Shown: positions 7,510-13,826 of the stretch, in pieces
How the letters are laid out: each line of letters opens with the position of its first letter
Position numbering within the stretch: position 1 is the stretch's first letter
Virus record (IMG/VR): IMGVR_UViG_3300025131_000017
Location: 17,556-81,555 of that record
Strand: one strand, 5' to 3'
Length of the DNA stretch: 64,000 nt
Source: a virus
Made by a program: the position numbers and the translations under genes
Notes under the pieces: generated by a model
Database searches by the model: none
Told to the model about the DNA's origin: nothing
What the model saw: only the letters and a program-made list of their open reading frames with translations

Positions 7510-7626
7510 ATGACAATGCAAAATGATTTAGATTATGACGAACTCTATGAAAACCTAAAAGAAGAATTAGGAAGAGAACCCAATGAAGATGAGATTAATG
7601 AAAGATTTGAAAACTCGTCTAATTAG
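7510..7626 (+). CDS. acidic small protein, 38 aa
   Basis: ATG at 7510 after AGGAGGCAACA. Contains ELYENLKEELGREP and DEINERF. Highly acidic and helical. Such short acidic early proteins often inhibit host proteins or mimic DNA, but nothing here proves that. Confidence 0.6.
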   Translation: MTMQNDLDYDELYENLKEELGREPNEDEINERFENSSN

Positions 7627-7629
7627 GTC

Positions 7630-7659
7630 TTGACAATATTTGACAACTTATGATATACT
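7630..7659 (+). promoter_or_regulatory. early promoter P4
   Basis: TTGACA (7630-7635), 18-bp spacer containing TTGACAA, TATACT (7654-7659), extended TGA. Confidence 0.85.
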
Positions 7660-7689
7660 TATTAATATAAAGAAAAAAGAAAGATAATC

Positions 7690-7926
7690 ATGACAAAAAG
7701 AAAAGCCCTTAAAGATATAAAATTTCACATTGATATTAATAATGGGTATTTAAATGGTTTATTAAATAGAAATGCCCAGAGATATTATACTAAAGAAATG
7801 CAAGATAAATTTTTTAAAGATATTAATAAAATTATTGAACAAGCAAAACTGACTTATAATGATTTAATAAGTTATGGAATTATTGGCAAAGATAATTCAT
7901 TTAATATTAAAACTTTGCATAAGTAA
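7690..7926 (+). CDS. unknown early protein, 78 aa
   Basis: Basic N-terminus and helical body; sole gene between P4 and P5. Ribosome binding site AGAAAGA is modest. No family recognised. Confidence 0.7.
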   Translation: MTKRKALKDIKFHIDINNGYLNGLLNRNAQRYYTKEMQDKFFKDINKIIEQAKLTYNDLISYGIIGKDNSFNIKTLHK

Positions 7927-7937
7927 TAAAAAAACAC

Positions 7938-7967
7938 TTGACAATATTTGACAAGGTATGTTATAAT
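7938..7967 (+). promoter_or_regulatory. early promoter P5
   Basis: TTGACA (7938-7943), 18-bp spacer containing TTGACAA, TATAAT (7962-7967), extended TGT. Confidence 0.85.
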
Positions 7968-8007
7968 ATAGATATAGGAAATAAAAAAAGTCATAAGGAG
8001 AATAAAA

Positions 8008-8289
8008 ATGGCAATCAAGATTTCAAGAAAAGATGGAGTGGAACTACTAAAGAACTCTAATGGATTAATGGTAGGAACAGACTTCATAAAGAAAAACGGA
8101 GACGATAGAAAATTGAATGGTAGATTAGGTGTTAAGAAACACCTTAAAGGTGGAGAGTTAAAATACAATCCATCTGACTATGGATTAATGACTATCTTCG
8201 ATGTTCAGAAAAAAGAATACCGAATGGTAAACTTAGAAACATTATATGCAATGAGAATTCAAGGAGTAGAATATGAAATCGTTGACTAG
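8008..8289 (+). CDS. phage SH3-like beta-barrel protein, 93 aa
   Basis: Sequence features such as GLMVGTDFIKK, NGRLGVKKHLKGG and YRMVNLETL match a small phage protein family usually described as SH3 beta-barrel fold. Role unknown. Strong ribosome binding site AAGGAGAATAAAA. The next gene overlaps by 17 bases. Confidence 0.75.
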   Translation: MAIKISRKDGVELLKNSNGLMVGTDFIKKNGDDRKLNGRLGVKKHLKGGELKYNPSDYGLMTIFDVQKKEYRMVNLETLYAMRIQGVEYEIVD

Positions 8290-8425
8290 AATATGGATAG
8301 GTAAAATAAAAAATGGGGTACATGAATTAACTCATGTACCTACCGAAACCATTTTCACAAGTATTGAAGATGCAATTATCTTTGATAAAATGTGGAAAAG
8401 TGAACAACAAGACAAAATGAATTAA
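8273..8425 (+). CDS. unknown small protein, 50 aa
   Basis: ATG at 8273, with AAGGAGTAGAAT just upstream inside the preceding gene. Begins MKSLTRIWIGKI. Last gene of the + strand early block, followed by a terminator. Confidence 0.6.
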   Translation: MKSLTRIWIGKIKNGVHELTHVPTETIFTSIEDAIIFDKMWKSEQQDKMN

Positions 8426-8450
8426 CCTCATTTTTTATCCTCCAAAAATT

Positions 8451-8485
8451 ATCCTCCTAGATTAATTTCTAGGGGGATTTTTTTT
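8451..8485 (+). terminator. intrinsic terminator ending the + strand early block
   Basis: ATCCTCCTAG-attaattt-CTAGGGGGAT stem followed by eight T residues. Confidence 0.85.
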
Positions 8486-8820
8486 ACCCCAGTTTTCGGC
8501 AAAGACAAGAGTCAGATTTTTTTGGTCCAGCATGGTCTTCCTACGATATATCGTACAACCTTATCCAGCTGAGTTTTGTGACCGAAGTGTGACTGGGGTT
8601 CTCCAGCTGAGTCGGTATTTTTTAAGGGTCGGTAAAACTCGTAATGAAATAACTAGGAAGATATAAACAATTTGGAATAGGGTGGAATAGTGGGGGGAAC
8701 AATACCTACCTCTCAATCCCTCCACACTAGATGAATGCCTAGGGTCTATGGGGAAGTAGTCGAAGGGTAAGAAGTCTAAGGGTCTTACCGAAGGGTCTTA
8801 AACGAAAGAAACCAAGACAC
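8486..8820. other. convergent intergenic region with repeats
   Basis: No gene seen. It holds palindrome copy 3, two TCCAGCTGAGT repeats (about 8575 and 8606), two (G/A)GGTCGGTA-type repeats, and an inverted repeat GGTAAGA-n10-TCTTACC at about 8767-8790 flanked by two CGAAGGGT copies. It separates the + and - strand early blocks. Confidence 0.6.
8542..8555. repeat. palindrome TACGATATATCGTA, copy 3
   Basis: Longest version (14 bp). On the - strand it is followed by GGAAGACCATGCTGG, matching the flanks of copies 1 and 2. The only copy in a convergent rather than promoter-upstream gap. Confidence 0.85.
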
Positions 8821-8854
8821 AAAAAAAGACACCCTCCTAAGAGAGTGCCTCTTT
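8821..8854 (-). terminator. intrinsic terminator
   Basis: On the - strand AGGCACTCTC-ttag-GAGGGTGTCT followed by seven T residues. Ends the unit of the 8866-9033 gene. Confidence 0.85.
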
Positions 8855-8865
8855 ATGATTGGTTC

Positions 8866-9033
8866 TTATGGGGCTTGAAACTTATATCCCATGCGTTCTA
8901 ACCGTTTAGGAATAACCACTTCGCCATTACACTTTAGACAACACCTGCCGTTTGTAACGGGTTGTGCGTTATGTCCTTGTGTCCAACCACCGAACTCTAC
9001 GCCAATCTCATTATTACAAATATCGCAATTCAT
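8866..9033 (-). CDS. zinc ribbon protein, 55 aa
   Basis: ATG at 9033 with a strong AAGGAGGATATT ribosome binding site. Begins MNCDICNNEIG and has RCCLKCNGEVV around residues 30-40, so two CxxC knuckles; this is a common uncharacterised small phage zinc-ribbon family. It ends KRLERMGYKFQAP. Own promoter and terminator. Confidence 0.8.
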   Translation of the reverse strand: MNCDICNNEIGVEFGGWTQGHNAQPVTNGRCCLKCNGEVVIPKRLERMGYKFQAP

Positions 9034-9082
9034 AATATCCTCCTTGTTTGTTGTTCCTAACTTGTAGGAACTTGTTTCTTTA

Positions 9083-9112
9083 ATACTACACTGGTAGTAA
9101 GTCTTTTGTCAA
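9083..9112 (-). promoter_or_regulatory. promoter of the zinc ribbon gene
   Basis: TTGACA, 18-bp spacer, TAGTAT on the - strand. TTGGCAAGAT immediately upstream repeats in the 9840 promoter. Confidence 0.55.
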
Positions 9113-9142
9113 ATCTTGCCAAATCAAAAAGGTCTACGTTGA

Positions 9143-9328
9143 TTAGTCCCATTTATATCGAAATGATTTTCGAGCTATCACGTTCTTCCCCATAGCATTG
9201 CTTACTTCTTCCTGAATGTCGGCTGGGATAGATGTTCCTTGGTAACTACAAGCCATACACTTTCTTTCCTCGTGTGCGTACATCTTTGTGTAACTCTTAC
9301 TATTACATCGTGGGCATTGGTTGTTCAT
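9143..9328 (-). CDS. zinc ribbon protein, 61 aa
   Basis: ATG at 9328 after AAAGGAGAATAAAT. CPRCNSKSY (residue 5) and CMACSYQG (about residue 24) form a Cys4 zinc ribbon; the tail is basic. Possible nucleic-acid binding, inferred from the fold only. Confidence 0.75.
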   Translation of the reverse strand: MNNQCPRCNSKSYTKMYAHEERKCMACSYQGTSIPADIQEEVSNAMGKNVIARKSFRYKWD

Positions 9329-9361
9329 ATTTATTCTCCTTTCGCCACTTGTTATACTTTC

Positions 9362-9392
9362 ATTATATCATGAGTGTCAACCTAACAAGACT
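9362..9392 (-). promoter_or_regulatory. extended -10 promoter
   Basis: TGATATAAT on the - strand (-10 hexamer at 9362-9367). A TTGACA is only 7 bp from the -10 box, so the -35 is uncertain. Confidence 0.55.
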
Positions 9393-9446
9393 CGTGTTAA
9401 GTTATCCAGCAAAGGTGTGGCAGGAAAGAACCCAGAAGTCACCAGA

Positions 9447-9458
9447 GCGATATATCGT
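9447..9458. repeat. palindrome core CGATATATCG, copy 4
   Basis: Lies upstream of the 9328 gene's promoter and downstream of the next unit's terminator. TATAGACCTATTTTCTGG follows on the + strand. Confidence 0.8.
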
Positions 9459-9521
9459 ATAGACCTATTTTCTGGTGATGCCGGTGAAGTTTGCTGGTGA
9501 ATACCAAGATGCTGGGGGAAT

Positions 9522-9553
9522 AAAAAAATCCCCTACCAACTTAATGGTAGAGG
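9522..9553 (-). terminator. intrinsic terminator
   Basis: On the - strand TCCTCTACCA-ttaag-TTGGTAGGGGA followed by seven T residues. Closes the 9583-9744 unit. Confidence 0.85.
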
Positions 9554-9582
9554 ACTTCGTTTTTATGAGTCGGTAAATTTCT

Positions 9583-9744
9583 TTACATATCTATATTGAA
9601 CTCTTTAGGTTTCTTTACATAGAACTTAGCAATGTTTCCTATTGTTTCTATAACCGTTTCCTCAGTAATCTTGCCTCCATCGAATTCATCTAGTAGGCTT
9701 CGCAAGTCCTCTGAGAGAGTCGTTGTGATTTCATCCTGTGCCAT
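9583..9744 (-). CDS. unknown acidic protein, 53 aa
   Basis: ATG at 9744 after AAGGAGAATAAG. Begins MAQDEITTTLSEDLRSLLDEF. Helical and acidic. Monocistronic, with its own terminator and probable promoter. No family recognised. Confidence 0.7.
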   Translation of the reverse strand: MAQDEITTTLSEDLRSLLDEFDGGKITEETVIETIGNIAKFYVKKPKEFNIDM

Positions 9745-9816
9745 CTTATTCTCCTTAGTATTACCCTATTTAATTAAACTCCCCAAGAGGGCAACCTTAA
9801 GGAGTATACATATATA

Positions 9817-9845
9817 GAATAACATAATGATTAGACTTTTGTCAA
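9817..9845 (-). promoter_or_regulatory. probable promoter of the 9583-9744 gene
   Basis: TTGACA, 17-bp spacer, TTATTC on the - strand; -10 weak. Preceded by AAGACCTTGGCAAGAC. Confidence 0.45.
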
Positions 9846-9950
9846 GTCTTGCCAAGGTCTTATACAAATTTAATTTATCTGCCCAGCCGTTGGTACAGGA
9901 ATCGAATGCTGGAGGAAGACCATAGTTCTCAGCTGGAAAAGGTCTGCAGA

Positions 9951-9962
9951 GCGATATATCGT
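9951..9962. repeat. palindrome core CGATATATCG, copy 5
   Basis: Between the terminator near 10002 and the 9817 promoter. On the - strand it is followed within about 7 bp by AGACCTTTTCCAG. Confidence 0.8.
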
Positions 9963-9999
9963 AGAACCCCCCTCCTGCAAAATTTTACAGGGGGTGATA

Positions 10000-10218
10000 A
10001 AAAAAGAAACCCCAACCTTTCGATTGGGGCTTCCCGTGTTTGATAGTTTCCTATCTTACACAATCCAAGGAGAATACATGGATTTGTGGTGAACTCACTT
10101 CCTGTACTACATGGGGGTTATTTCCCCTCGCTTAGTGTGAGCCTCTTCTCTTGTATTATAGGATGCTTATAAACCCACCCCACAGGAATCAGACCATTAT
10201 TACTTCCTTGATTATTCT
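10000..10218 (-). ncRNA. candidate structured small RNA
   Basis: A transcript of about 210 nt is bounded by a strong promoter (10219-10246) and an intrinsic terminator (8-bp stem with GAAA loop, then TTTCTTTTTTT). No gene is convincing inside. Hairpins visible on the - strand: CTCAC...GTGAG enclosing ACTA...TAGT and GGGG-aaataa-CCCC; CACAA(A)TCC...GGATTGTG; GATAG-gaaa-CTATC. A two-codon start-stop with a good ribosome site (AAGGAAGTAATAATGGTCTGA) lies near its 5' end. Function unknown. Confidence 0.6.
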
Positions 10219-10246
10219 ATTATAACATTTCTTTCCTTTGTGTCAA
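10219..10246 (-). promoter_or_regulatory. strong promoter of the RNA unit
   Basis: TTGACA (10241-10246), 16-bp spacer, TATAAT (10219-10224), extended TGT. Confidence 0.8.
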
Positions 10247-10288
10247 GGGGTTGGAACTACCTTTCCTTCCCCTCGCCACTCGGTTGTT

Positions 10289-10975
10289 CTATCGGTTCGC
10301 TTCAAAGAATGCTTTCGCAAATCCTTGAGGTGTGATACTTCGATAGTACTTCCTTCCTAAATCTTTCCCACTAGGAGTCGTAAATTCTCCCTTGTCTATT
10401 TTATTCTTATAGTACAAACCACTCATTGGTTCTTTGATTCTTTCCCCTTTTAATAAAGGTGAACCCTCGAACATGTTTATCTTTGATTTATCATAAGATT
10501 GTTTTGTGGGTTTGTTAAACCATCCCCATAAATAAGTGTACTTAGAATAGTAATCACCAAATTCATAAGGGTGAAATTTGAAGAGAGGTTCTCCCAAAAA
10601 CTTCTTTAGTTTACCTACGGGATTTTCCAATGCAAACCATTGTGGTTGAAGTGCATATGCAATTCTAAAACATGCATCCACGACTCCTATGCCTTCCACG
10701 ATTTGTTGGTCACTTCTCTTCCATGCATTTCCTGCAATCGAAAAGTAAGTACAATCTGGGGCGGCAAGAATGCCTCGAACTCTCCCTTGATACTTCTTTA
10801 TATCTATCCATTCTCCATTGCCTCGTGGTTCGTCTGAAGATTGTGATGGAAATAATCTTACATCATATTGTGGAAAAGTAATTGGTATAACTTCATACTC
10901 TCCACTTTCGATATAAGGAATTTCCCAACTTCCACTACCACTACAAAGGGATAGGATAATTGGTTTCTCATCCAT
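10289..10975 (-). CDS. C5-cytosine methyltransferase-like protein, 228 aa
   Basis: An N-terminal S-adenosylmethionine-binding strand ILSLCSGSGSW (residues 6-16), a motif IV equivalent APDCTYFS with the candidate catalytic Cys, and ENP (motif VI) in WFALENPVGKL. These are the order and spacing of short phage C5 methyltransferase-like proteins; the usual C-terminal target recognition region is reduced. It would modify cytosine in DNA; activity and target are unknown. Monocistronic with a strong promoter. Confidence 0.7.
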   Translation of the reverse strand: MDEKPIILSLCSGSGSWEIPYIESGEYEVIPITFPQYDVRLFPSQSSDEPRGNGEWIDIKKYQGRVRGILAAPDCTYFSIAGNAWKRSDQQIVEGIGVVDACFRIAYALQPQWFALENPVGKLKKFLGEPLFKFHPYEFGDYYSKYTYLWGWFNKPTKQSYDKSKINMFEGSPLLKGERIKEPMSGLYYKNKIDKGEFTTPSGKDLGRKYYRSITPQGFAKAFFEANR

Positions 10976-11017
10976 ATTATTTTCTCCTTGTTGTATGGTT
11001 TTATACCTTACATTATT

Positions 11018-11046
11018 AGTATAACATTTTTAACCGATTGTGTCAA
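11018..11046 (-). promoter_or_regulatory. promoter of the methyltransferase-like gene
   Basis: TTGACA, 17-bp spacer, TATACT, extended TGT, within the 3' end of the upstream gene. Confidence 0.85.
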
Positions 11047-11245
11047 TATCATACTTCCATCCTTTTGGGGCTTTGATATCTCCATTTTCAATCATTGCAT
11101 GTGCGATTCTACCAAATCTTCCTTGTAAAGACCATGCTAATCCTGTATCTACAAGATGTTGCCATGCTTCCTTAAGTTCTTCTTCAGTACCTTCTATTAT
11201 TCCTTCCGCTAGTTCAACGGCAGTTATATTATCCATCTTAATCAT
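11030..11245 (-). CDS. conserved small phage protein, 71 aa
   Basis: Central LVDTGLAWSLQGRFGRIAHA resembles a recurrent phage hypothetical family whose members share the Q-G-x-F-G-R element. Function unknown. Its start overlaps the preceding stop by one base, so it is coupled to the 11245-11427 gene. Confidence 0.75.
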   Translation of the reverse strand: MIKMDNITAVELAEGIIEGTEEELKEAWQHLVDTGLAWSLQGRFGRIAHAMIENGDIKAPKGWKYDIDTIG

Positions 11246-11427
11246 TAAACTTCCTCCTCACAAACATCCCCTTTGTTCAACCAAGTTCCATGTTCACACT
11301 TGTCTATGATTTCCCAGTTGTCCATGTCGGCTCTACGAAGACCATTTTCTATAAGTTGTTCTAGTTCTTCATGGGACCCACTAATTGTGATTTCACTATA
11401 TTCCACATCTTGATTACATGTTGCCAT
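11245..11427 (-). CDS. unknown acidic protein, 60 aa
   Basis: Starts after AAGGAGAAAAAGAT. Residues 10-30 are acidic and helical; three Cys are present. First gene of a two-gene unit behind the 11461 promoter. Confidence 0.7.
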   Translation of the reverse strand: MATCNQDVEYSEITISGSHEELEQLIENGLRRADMDNWEIIDKCEHGTWLNKGDVCEEEV

Positions 11428-11460
11428 ATCTTTTTCTCCTTGTAACTATTATATTAATAT

Positions 11461-11487
11461 ATTATAACAGTTGGTAAAAAAAGTCAA
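11461..11487 (-). promoter_or_regulatory. promoter of the 11427 gene pair
   Basis: TTGACT, 15-bp spacer (short), TATAAT, extended TGT. It directly follows the terminator of the upstream RNA unit. Confidence 0.65.
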
Positions 11488-11494
11488 GGGGGTA

Positions 11495-11746
11495 TAAAAA
11501 AGAAACCAGCTATGTTCACTACTAAGATTATTATTAGTGACTTTCATAACTGGTCTCTAGTGTGGAATGTTTTAAGAAGGTGCAATGCATCGTAAATCAT
11601 TCCTTCCTTTGCTTCCTTGTATCTCTTTCCCTGCGCTGAGAAGAGATGGTTCCACTACAGCAAAAGCAGTTTAATGACATAATGTATTAAGAGAAGCTTT
11701 CTCATCTTCAATCCCATACTATTACTTAGGTCAGTTCCATATTATT
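11495..11746 (-). ncRNA. candidate structured RNA or leader with attenuator-like end
   Basis: Bounded by a strong promoter (11747-11775) and a long hairpin (stem arms 11505-11523 and 11536-11554) followed by TTTCTTTTTT. Internal stems: GAGAA...TTCTC, ATCTCTT...AAGAGAT, GGAATG...CATTCC. No sizeable gene is present. An 18-codon frame (11544-11600) with ribosome site AAGGAAGGA ends inside the terminator's 5' arm. Confidence 0.55.
11544..11600 (-). CDS. possible leader peptide, 18 aa
   Basis: MIYDALHLLKTFHTRDQL, with a good ribosome site 3-11 bases upstream. The start codon is partly inside a GGAATG/CATTCC stem and the stop is inside the terminator stem. Real only if the attenuator idea holds. 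Confidence 0.35.
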   Translation of the reverse strand: MIYDALHLLKTFHTRDQL

Positions 11747-11775
11747 ATTATACTACACTTTTTAGTTTTTGTCAA
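11747..11775 (-). promoter_or_regulatory. strong promoter of the RNA/leader unit
   Basis: TTGACA, 17-bp spacer, TATAAT. Upstream come AGACC and then palindrome copy 6. Confidence 0.85.
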
Positions 11776-11805
11776 CTCCCGCATCAAGGTCTAAAAATAC
11801 CCCCG

Positions 11806-11819
11806 TACGATATATCGTA
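11806..11819. repeat. palindrome TACGATATATCGTA, copy 6
   Basis: Between the terminator at 11839 and the promoter at 11747. On the - strand AGACC follows 15 bp downstream, just before TTGACA. Confidence 0.85.
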
Positions 11820-11838
11820 GAACGCTATTTTTCAGGAC

Positions 11839-11872
11839 AAAAAAAATCACCTACTAAATTAATAATAGGTGA
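11839..11872 (-). terminator. intrinsic terminator of the GP88-like gene
   Basis: On the - strand TCACCTAttattaatttagTAGGTGA followed by eight T residues. Confidence 0.85.
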
Positions 11873-11925
11873 CCTTGTTTTTTATCGGTTGGGGAATTTA
11901 CTTCCTTGCTTCCTTCCCCTTCCTT

Positions 11926-12678
11926 CTATTTCTTATAACTAAATTCTATTCCTTCTTTTGTCATAGTCTTTAATGCTTCCCCCGCTTCAGTCCCCTTCCC
12001 TTGGGTCCCATGCAGTACTAAGGCAAAAGAACCCTTCCCTGTAATTGCGAGCTCTTCGGTTTTATCAACTGGTAAATTCCTTTCCTTTGCTTCCTTAGGA
12101 TGGAATACAACTTCAGCACTCTTCAAATTAAGTTCATCAATTAAGGTGTCATGTTTGCTTCCTCTACTTGCATTCATAGAAAAGTTTGATGGTCTACTTC
12201 CTTCTAGTTCATGCATCCAATTAATGCTTTTAGTATACGCCCAGAATTGAATGTTCTTATAATACCTTGCTGCCCAATACCAAGCTTCCATATATTCCTT
12301 ACTAAAAAAATCTCCCCCAACATGCACCCTTATATAATTGGCATTTTGTGGGATTGATTTAAAAATTAAATTTAACAACTCATTAAAAGACTTCTTTTTT
12401 AATAAGTCAAAGTTATATTTCCTTTGGTTGAAGGTGTCATTAAATGCCGCTTCTTGGGTGGCACTAAAACATCTAAACTTTGTTTTCTTACCTTCTTGGA
12501 TAGTTCGCTTTCCTGTCTTCTTATTTACCCTTGCATAAGCATAACAATCTTCTGCCCCCGGACAGCTATATCCACTTAGCAAACTAAAAGAATAAACTCT
12601 AGGGTTTTTAATAGGTGACCATGTTTTTATAGCTTTTAGCTTTGCATTCTTATCTTTACTAAACTTTAAGTAATCCAT
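11926..12678 (-). CDS. GP88-like protein, 250 aa
   Basis: Resembles the phage Gene Product 88 family: N-terminal SPIKNPRVYSFSLLSGYSCPGA, CYAYA, then FRCFSA with candidate metal-binding cysteines, later RVHVGGDFFSKEY. Members look radical-SAM-like in fold, but no activity is established to my knowledge. Monocistronic, with its own promoter and terminator. Confidence 0.7.
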   Translation of the reverse strand: MDYLKFSKDKNAKLKAIKTWSPIKNPRVYSFSLLSGYSCPGAEDCYAYARVNKKTGKRTIQEGKKTKFRCFSATQEAAFNDTFNQRKYNFDLLKKKSFNELLNLIFKSIPQNANYIRVHVGGDFFSKEYMEAWYWAARYYKNIQFWAYTKSINWMHELEGSRPSNFSMNASRGSKHDTLIDELNLKSAEVVFHPKEAKERNLPVDKTEELAITGKGSFALVLHGTQGKGTEAGEALKTMTKEGIEFSYKK

Positions 12679-12709
12679 ATTATCTCCTTTATTTAATTAC
12701 TATAACTAT

Positions 12710-12738
12710 ATTTTATCAGTTGTTAAAATATTTGTCAA
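12710..12738 (-). promoter_or_regulatory. promoter of the GP88-like gene
   Basis: TTGACA, 17-bp spacer, TAAAAT, extended TGA. Only 6 bp from the upstream terminator. Confidence 0.8.
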
Positions 12739-12744
12739 CCCCAT

Positions 12745-12781
12745 AAAAAAACCCCCCTAGCGAAATTATAAACTAGGGGGG
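12745..12781 (-). terminator. intrinsic terminator
   Basis: On the - strand CCCCCCTAG-tttataatttcg-CTAGGGGGGT followed by T7. Confidence 0.9.
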
Positions 12782-12836
12782 CTGGAGTAAGGGTTAATAA
12801 TAGCCCACCAAAACTATTATTAATCTATTATATTGG

Positions 12837-13220
12837 TTAGACCTTGGGGTAAGTTTTATTTCTTATTCCATAAGATTGACCATTATACTTAACAAGTAAT
12901 TTGTACTTCCTTGCTCTCATATTGAACCCCTTAACAATTGCTATTCCAAGTCCTTCAACTTTAATTTCATCGCCCCTCTTATAGTCAGTAAATCTCTCAA
13001 GATGTTCTACTTCCAACTCTTTCCTTACTTCCTCTTGACTCTTCGTTCCTTCAACCCTTACATTAGTTTTAAAATCAAAAGAATCATTAGTATATGAAAA
13101 CCTTCCTATTTTAAAAATTATTCCATACTTCCCTGAAACTTGTTCCAAGGCTACTTCCAATTCTTCCCTTAATTCATCAAGGTTAGAAGGTTTAAATCCA
13201 TCAATTTTTTTGTTTGGCAT
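12837..13220 (-). CDS. unknown protein, 127 aa
   Basis: Alpha/beta composition with a beta-rich C-terminal half (LLVKYNGQSYGIRNKTY), possibly a small barrel. Starts after AAGGAGAATATT. Monocistronic between two promoters and a strong terminator. No family recognised. Confidence 0.7.
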   Translation of the reverse strand: MPNKKIDGFKPSNLDELREELEVALEQVSGKYGIIFKIGRFSYTNDSFDFKTNVRVEGTKSQEEVRKELEVEHLERFTDYKRGDEIKVEGLGIAIVKGFNMRARKYKLLVKYNGQSYGIRNKTYPKV

Positions 13221-13255
13221 AATATTCTCCTTAATTATTTTTTACCATTTGTTAA

Positions 13256-13284
13256 ATTATATATTATTCTGTTTAAAAAGTCAA
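13256..13284 (-). promoter_or_regulatory. promoter of the 12837-13220 gene
   Basis: TTGACT, 17-bp spacer, TATAAT. Confidence 0.8.
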
Positions 13285-13356
13285 CCCAGCGAATAGGATT
13301 CCTTCCTACAAAATATTTTTGAAAATTTTCTCTTACTAGGTCTTTTTATTTGAATT

Positions 13357-13385
13357 TATATAATATTCTTTGTGTAGGTTGTCAA
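13357..13385 (-). promoter_or_regulatory. second tandem promoter
   Basis: TTGACA, 17-bp spacer, TATATA. The 70 bp between the two promoters hold no gene, so it may add transcription of the same unit. Confidence 0.6.
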
Positions 13386-13399
13386 CTAAAACCAATTAA

Positions 13400-13756
13400 T
13401 TATCTAACTCCTTGATATTGTTCATAGTATTTTTTTTCTTTTGGAATCGCATGTAAACAACTAACTTGATAGGTTGATTGATTAACTTTCCAACCATACA
13501 AACTGTCATTGTCACATTCAAGACAAGCACCTTTGAGAGCAAGTCGTTCTTGAATAAAATATCTTCTAACAGGATTAGACCAACTCTTATATGTAGTGTT
13601 TATAGGATTGAATTTACCTATAAAAAAATCTACAACTTTCTTATAGTTTTCATTATCACTTTGGCATTGATTATCACAATACTTGTAACCTTTATAATGT
13701 TTGTCTTGCATAACCTTATTGCACCAAGCACATTTTGTTTGTTCTTTATTAAACAC
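13400..13756 (-). CDS. zinc-finger-like protein, 118 aa
   Basis: GTG start at 13756 after AAGGAAAGGAAAA. CAWCNKV (about residue 10), CDNQCQS (about 27) and CLECDND (about 77) suggest zinc binding, with CxxC followed by H/C pairs as in HNH-type or recycled zinc fingers; no HNH catalytic core is clear. Last gene of the operon from 15198. Confidence 0.65.
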   Translation of the reverse strand: MFNKEQTKCAWCNKVMQDKHYKGYKYCDNQCQSDNENYKKVVDFFIGKFNPINTTYKSWSNPVRRYFIQERLALKGACLECDNDSLYGWKVNQSTYQVSCLHAIPKEKKYYEQYQGVR

Positions 13757-13826
13757 TTCTTTTTTTCCTTTCCTTGATTATCTTTAGTTTCTTCTTTCTT
13801 CGTCTATTAAACATTCTCTTAGTCAT
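13749..13826 (-). CDS. very basic peptide, 25 aa
   Basis: MTKRMFNRRRKKK... with about half its residues Lys or Arg. Its ATG overlaps the preceding stop (TAATG) and its end overlaps the next start, so translation would be fully coupled. Possibly nucleic-acid binding; it may instead be a spacer that carries the ribosome site of the next gene. Confidence 0.45.
   Translation of the reverse strand: MTKRMFNRRRKKKLKIIKERKKRSV

Noticed and set aside
10078-10092. + strand four-codon frame (ATGGATTTGTGGTGA) with a perfect AAGGAG site
   Set aside because: No + strand promoter is seen here, and the site is better explained as part of the - strand structured RNA.
5987-11819. CRISPR-like array from the repeated CGATATATCG palindromes
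   Set aside because: Copies are 12-14 bp, spaced by one or more genes, with no regular spacers and no cas operon. The Cas4-like nuclease at 38250 is a RecB-type recombination enzyme in context.
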